The translations under genes were made by a program, and so were the position numbers. Below, one piece after another: positions 63,201-64,000 of a DNA stretch of 64,000 nt (position 1 is the stretch's first letter; each line of letters starts with the position of its first letter). The notes beneath the pieces are model-generated. The model saw only the letters and a program-made list of their open reading frames with translations, was not told the DNA's origin and ran no database searches. The stretch spans positions 271,017 to 335,016 of the forward strand of contig NZ_BAGE01000046.1 in NCBI RefSeq assembly GCF_000308675.1. The letters run 5' to 3'. The DNA is from Nocardia paucivorans NBRC 100373. Its GTDB lineage: Bacteria; Actinomycetota; Actinomycetes; Mycobacteriales; Mycobacteriaceae.

Positions 63201-64000
63201 CATCGACGGCCCGCCGCACCTCCACATCCGATTCCCCGGCCCGTATCCCCAACCCGAACCGCCGCCACAACAACTGGCCATTCGCCGCCGACACCGCACC
63301 CAACGCCCGCGCGATATCGGCATCCCCGGCCGCGGCAACCAACCCACGCGCCTCGACGACCCCGGCATCATCCTCCCCCGCCAACACCGCCACGACGGCC
63401 GACCGCATCCGCTGCACCACCCCCGGATCGAGATCCACCGGGCCGGCGGCCAGATCTTTGACCAATGCATTCGCGGCACGACGCAACCACCCCTGAACGG
63501 TTTTCTTGGTGCTCCCCACCTGCACAGCTATCTCACCCGTTGTCAGCCCTTGAACGAACAGTTCGAGGATTTCCCGATACCGCGGATCGTCCTCCCGAAC
63601 AACGGCCTGCCGCACCATCTCCGGGTCCATATGAAGACCGAGCCGAATCACGGATACCGGATCGACGTGACCGGCGACTGCAGTAGCGGCGACGACTCGC
63701 AAGGGGATGGGCGGCAAGACCCCGGCCAACGCGACCGCGGCCTGCTGCACTCGGTCCACCTGACGCCGGCTGAGCCCCCTCTCTGCCACTATCTGCGTCA
63801 GCATCAGCCCTTCCACAAAGTGCAAGGTGGCGCCGGGCTTCTGTTCCTCGGGCAGCGCATCGATCGCCTCCACCAACGCGAACCTGTCCACCACACTCGC
63901 GATACGCACATAGACTCGCGCAACTTCCGAAGGCAACTCCACGCCACTGTAAACAGCCTCATCGTCGGCGAGATCGAGCGAGAACCCCCGAGCGATACGA
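54256..64000 (-). CDS. Giant HTH-array protein with papain-like and zinc-peptidase-like modules (5' end outside the window)
   Basis: Open to the right edge, so over 3,240 residues; a GTG at 63942 is probably internal because upstream codons still match the repeat. Residue numbers count from 63942. Three tandem ~370-residue units each begin LPSEVARVYVRIASVVDR and hold a sigma-region-4-like HTH (ALPEEQ...), a second one (EIAAQVGRSTWTVRDRLRGA type) and a Cro/C1 HTH (HGLTQQQLGELVGRSKRSIM type). Another Cro/C1 HTH follows (60455-60605). Papain-like module A: Cys about 1371 (59830-59832), His about 1464 (59551-59553). Module B: Cys about 2032 (57847-57849), His about 2123 (57574-57576). HExxH at about 2258 (HENRH, 57154-57168) with downstream EEARAYASEAL; its degenerate copy HVHQE lies at 55969-55983. 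No membrane segments seen. Confidence 0.75.
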   Translation of the reverse strand, partial: RIARGFSLDLADDEAVYSGVELPSEVARVYVRIASVVDRFALVEAIDALPEEQKPGATLHFVEGLMLTQIVAERGLSRRQVDRVQQAAVALAGVLPPIPLRVVAATAVAGHVDPVSVIRLGLHMDPEMVRQAVVREDDPRYREILELFVQGLTTGEIAVQVGSTKKTVQGWLRRAANALVKDLAAGPVDLDPGVVQRMRSAVVAVLAGEDDAGVVEARGLVAAAGDADIARALGAVSAANGQLLWRRFGLGIRAGESDVEVRRAVDGLAAALRDSRSGMELADLPITDPHHPDHESLGGWMGVIRRNHGLTQQQLGELVGRSKRSIMRFETGHQSVTVEYLRSFGAALGIPVVTLREAVEHFAPGLVGAFFDSSADRDDFAVDQVAEGGEGLPSEVARVYVRIASVVDRSALVEAINALPEELRPVADVCFVKGLSSARAAAETGIELPRMLRLQQQAAVELAGILPPIPLRVAAAAAVAGRVDPVSVVRLGLHVDPATVRQAVARENDPRYRGAVELLIRERMVPEIIAQTGRSEPPPLKWLRRAAEAVVEDLAIGPVNLDPDMVQRVRSAASAVLAGTDEAGLVEVRELIAAAEDADIVRALGVVSAEDGQLLWRRFGLGIRAGESDVEVRRAVDGLAAALRDSRSGMELADLPITDPHHPDHESLGGWMGVIRRNHGLTQRQLGELVGRSERSIMRFEAGQRSVTVEYLRSFGAALGIPVVTLWEAVEHFAPGLVGAFFDSSADRDDFAVDQITHSGVDGVIDGGVELPSEVARVYVRIASVVDRSALVEAIKTLPEEQRDGAALHFLEGLTLKQTAAEVGIHYKRMIRLEQQAVLELATILPPIPVRIAAAAAAAGRIDPISVVQAGLRGNPLLAREAAAQLIRPEHREVIELLGQGRTVPEIAAQVGRSTWTVRDRLRGAADAVVEGLATGPMRLDTDLMQRIRAAVAEVTAGDTGLVEARWLVVAAEDADIERAMGAVSAEDGQLLWRRFGLGIRAGESDVEVRRAVGELAAALRDSRPVADPSNPSITDPRHPDHESLIDWMRAVRTYHGLNQQQLAKSMGWSGRAVQSVETGSRSVTVEYLRSFGAVLDLPVATLRAAAERFAPDLAGYFVESLPDPMDDRFESLGDWLVAVRKAFGLTRLKFAERLGVSDVFVGFTERNKRVGRAHLDRVRDAFDIPSETMRSAMLRFKPELADFYGDRSFPGDASGSVRGPSAVPDTPEVRAFLAELRELGAGSGLSTGRARELVDRAPRALLMELAKGLNSQSERRLGELWFGEGITDRGELAVRLGKSPESTGSLRSRMAQKLARKLLEAAVVDGTGESNVGGPPAIGRSASALDLPGSSTRRGADVVTGRSAPEEVPGELAPYRRSESSPTRQPDRCGPLVVADIETEYGRTFGRVPQRGDLAGTWVGDIESVLGGQRARILSDIAEADARLRAWGEELDRRGDGSGENIAVVVFVPAVPGTDEHGALGHAFWLVRRVERDGTVRVELRDPGAGVFRPEFVPHTIPADQGIAALFLDHRGEQVGPAVMPDAGDGVRLRDSDFLVGQAASRRRWKPPYGGEPSGNRGNSQWNPRSRLSMVAVLPASAVADGGIERRESVNAAGDHMVEIFDSATERLLLRMTATDGPVPRLQAELHLKKGSGQETPELVEWLVKSVMGGWKVRDHIERARLRIGFAVSTLALRADSTVTMTVTGVPKAREATLMVEGDYEGTRLDFFEASGRYRDWSMESDWSLFADEKVREGLIYFGEGDEQLLDTRRRLVLASEQVDFAVLWVSLALHTLSRENPAGAVYGLLAQIAKRDIPHVAERMSRAENLDATGERLDRAGFPSWKQISGDGFRAVLDILRPERLTALITDLERVAPMHRLGRDLAELRSIRAEIEQIWQPLGLDRWATPEPEQYRWISSDRADLAENLRSKWGSATSVPPEPHRPNARPAAVERKRGRKATPYRETGLVDGLHTVGADHAALNAPSQAPPVVSPPPPSVPTPKDALRSIASPAEGRDGSTEPAPAVGDGGAARTAPSDSTGARQAQNIANQCGRLVLELLPWVNRDALPTAEEIALRGLAVMDILHIANGDPASVRRFEAGSAHPYRGVADALRSLPESRREGASALVFIGAGEIDEHHDLGHVFRLVYRDGAIRIEDPGRGVSGVFEDSAGPAELRGVWAVAFDPDGNSIDLSGGRPVEAGELDFAVGLSADTVADLVRALLDEAGSEWVAQLLSFVKIRHVGRITGGLTGYFDGPEMTSLIQKHGMGLLGQAITLIHENRHALDFHQNSLASPYTMSRDEYIEARLREEARAYASEALVALALEELGYDVVLADGYRTQLDIFRMAYLEAVEDAAELRPDLAVAQQEAIGYEAGVEALLEYLHSTGEWEYYVRQAEDRWDFAREFADSAKLHTPTTDERRQEIRWAAMARSAAHRDLARLDRALERELERQRVATPEPVSAADARRREHATLILRDLVSWRATAARDVAARSAEAEALAARDVLDDVLSQEPGRILTDHVAAIDGDDPRLFVVADGSGHAELRDAAIAAHPESADLATRGCVYLSASVDWNGGVWLSYVGTPEPRPVPDLPEVPWLNLAEQAAERRLRRVRHILRETVTGRWADGVLRDNDIQVLLEVNTDDRLYPARKALVLDIGGSDAELAAAMVAGAFHVHQERTRTDGTAARELMMSTRADYVRRRLDQEAEALAGRAEAMRQLREAGHDTDPPDAVELAYTAAYLRSLDVVAPDGPPSPDEVTVAWNVGIAAVRPLLEHIGPRLAGGTYADFYGWAWDDAHGRDRAPASVEGVDTAVQASGAVVDSQAELDIQGRLTALVREQEEARARRAQNHTALADMGPELPEPGSVELELLHRAYDPPSRHRVALLETHHRWDARVRLLDEVIDAYEQADLQRDECDRLAVEYSLDPTQVRPGTPLLNTLTRERDEIRDELAKLLKIEPAQITVERAHDLVEKARWQPPVRGGESPSDNRVITMCERFLAVDPVVRATELLAEREAHARQLDAQAHPTAPLDPATRIGDTLGRIPDLDADGRTALTAVLDRVLAHKEVRLWPLERLGTSHRIRVRDMNGGPLLDIEVADAAVTVRTRLHRDRPERAQLAQLLLPALMTGWPERQVAHAIDTVVERTSGTDSGRAPRLIGADGVVTMVLSGTRGTREIHVTIDNVAIGSDQGDLALHFGEEDDPPGGSRADTGPEPDPTEPLVGPDPAGTPRNDSGGDIDGEPATRPW
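61741..62166 (-). repeat. 426-bp near-identical repeat within the giant gene, copy 1
   Basis: Differs from 62854-63279 at only about ten positions by eye. It encodes the Cro/C1 HTH and the following WRRFGLGIRAGESDVEVRRA segment. The third unit (around 60640-61070) is clearly more diverged. Confidence 0.85.
62854..63279 (-). repeat. 426-bp near-identical repeat within the giant gene, copy 2
   Basis: Same segment as 61741-62166, 1,113 bp apart. The flanking parts of the two units, which carry the sigma-4-like HTHs, are less similar, which points to local gene conversion or a recent duplication followed by uneven divergence. Confidence 0.85.

Noticed and set aside
63942..63942. GTG 63942 as the true start of the giant protein
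   Set aside because: Codons upstream remain open to the window edge, and their translation (FSLDLADDEAVYSGVELPSEV) matches the sequence that precedes LPSEV at the internal unit borders.
1..64000. CRISPR array
   Set aside because: No regularly spaced direct repeats with unique spacers were seen. The only dense repeats are coding repeats in the giant gene and the 27-bp SILSIGS coding repeats.
1..64000. Insertion sequences or transposase genes
   Set aside because: None recognised. The IS30-like HTH at 38140-38889 belongs to a regulator without a DDE catalytic domain.

Overview
The window is high-GC actinobacterial DNA. The left 13 kb carries genes found together only in mycolic-acid actinobacteria: mycothiol (mshB), coenzyme F420 (fbiC), and phosphatidylinositol mannoside/lipoarabinomannan (pimE, lpqW). 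The order pimE - pterin dehydratase - typA - lpqW - mshB - small membrane protein - fbiC - fdxA - dapC - pruA matches, with insertions and deletions, the Mycobacterium tuberculosis Rv1159-Rv1187 stretch as I remember it. Codon use, the many regulators and the duplicated osmolyte transporters suggest Nocardia or a close relative; this is inference.

Layout. 1-10017 (minus strand): pruA start, dapC, fdxA, fbiC, membrane protein, mshB, lpqW, typA. 10148-10344: an IdeR-type iron box overlapping the -10 of an apparently leaderless 58-residue Cys-rich gene. 10440-16625: pterin dehydratase and pimE (convergent, overlapping), a secreted Ala/Pro-rich protein with a strong terminator hairpin, a SILSIGS nonapeptide-repeat protein, a Tat-exported DUF1906 hydrolase-like protein, a two-repeat protein and a membrane-anchored CHAP protein. 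16739-20927: MarR regulator and a four-gene glycine betaine/choline-type ABC operon. 20988-29112: TerD, PPOX/F420 protein, Clp-N remnant, cupin, AraC/DJ-1 regulator, nitronate monooxygenase, papain-like orphan, LexA, bile-acid:Na symporter family protein, DUF1330 protein and methyltransferase. 29176-32814: a second, paralogous osmoprotectant ABC operon with the same gene order. 32954-48493: mostly regulator/enzyme pairs (TauD-type dioxygenase, ECF41 sigma factor, MFS transporter, IS30-HTH/MarR regulator with hydrolase, TetR with FAD monooxygenase, YchF, AraC with VOC protein, WYL regulator with epoxide hydrolase, AlkZ-like protein), several with clear operators.

48849-64000: after tRNA-Lys(UUU) comes a MerR/DNA-clamp fusion coupled to a TPR-like gene, then a minus-strand locus of more than 13 kb that fills the right end. 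Its first gene is open past the window edge (over 3,240 residues). It has at least three tandem ~370-residue units, each with two sigma-region-4-like HTHs and one Cro/C1 HTH. These are followed by two papain-like Cys/His modules, an HExxH zinc-peptidase-like module and a degenerate copy of that module. The second gene starts in a GTGA overlap with the first, carries more papain-like modules, and needs a +1 frameshift to be read through. I know of no described system with this architecture; it is the best candidate for something new here.
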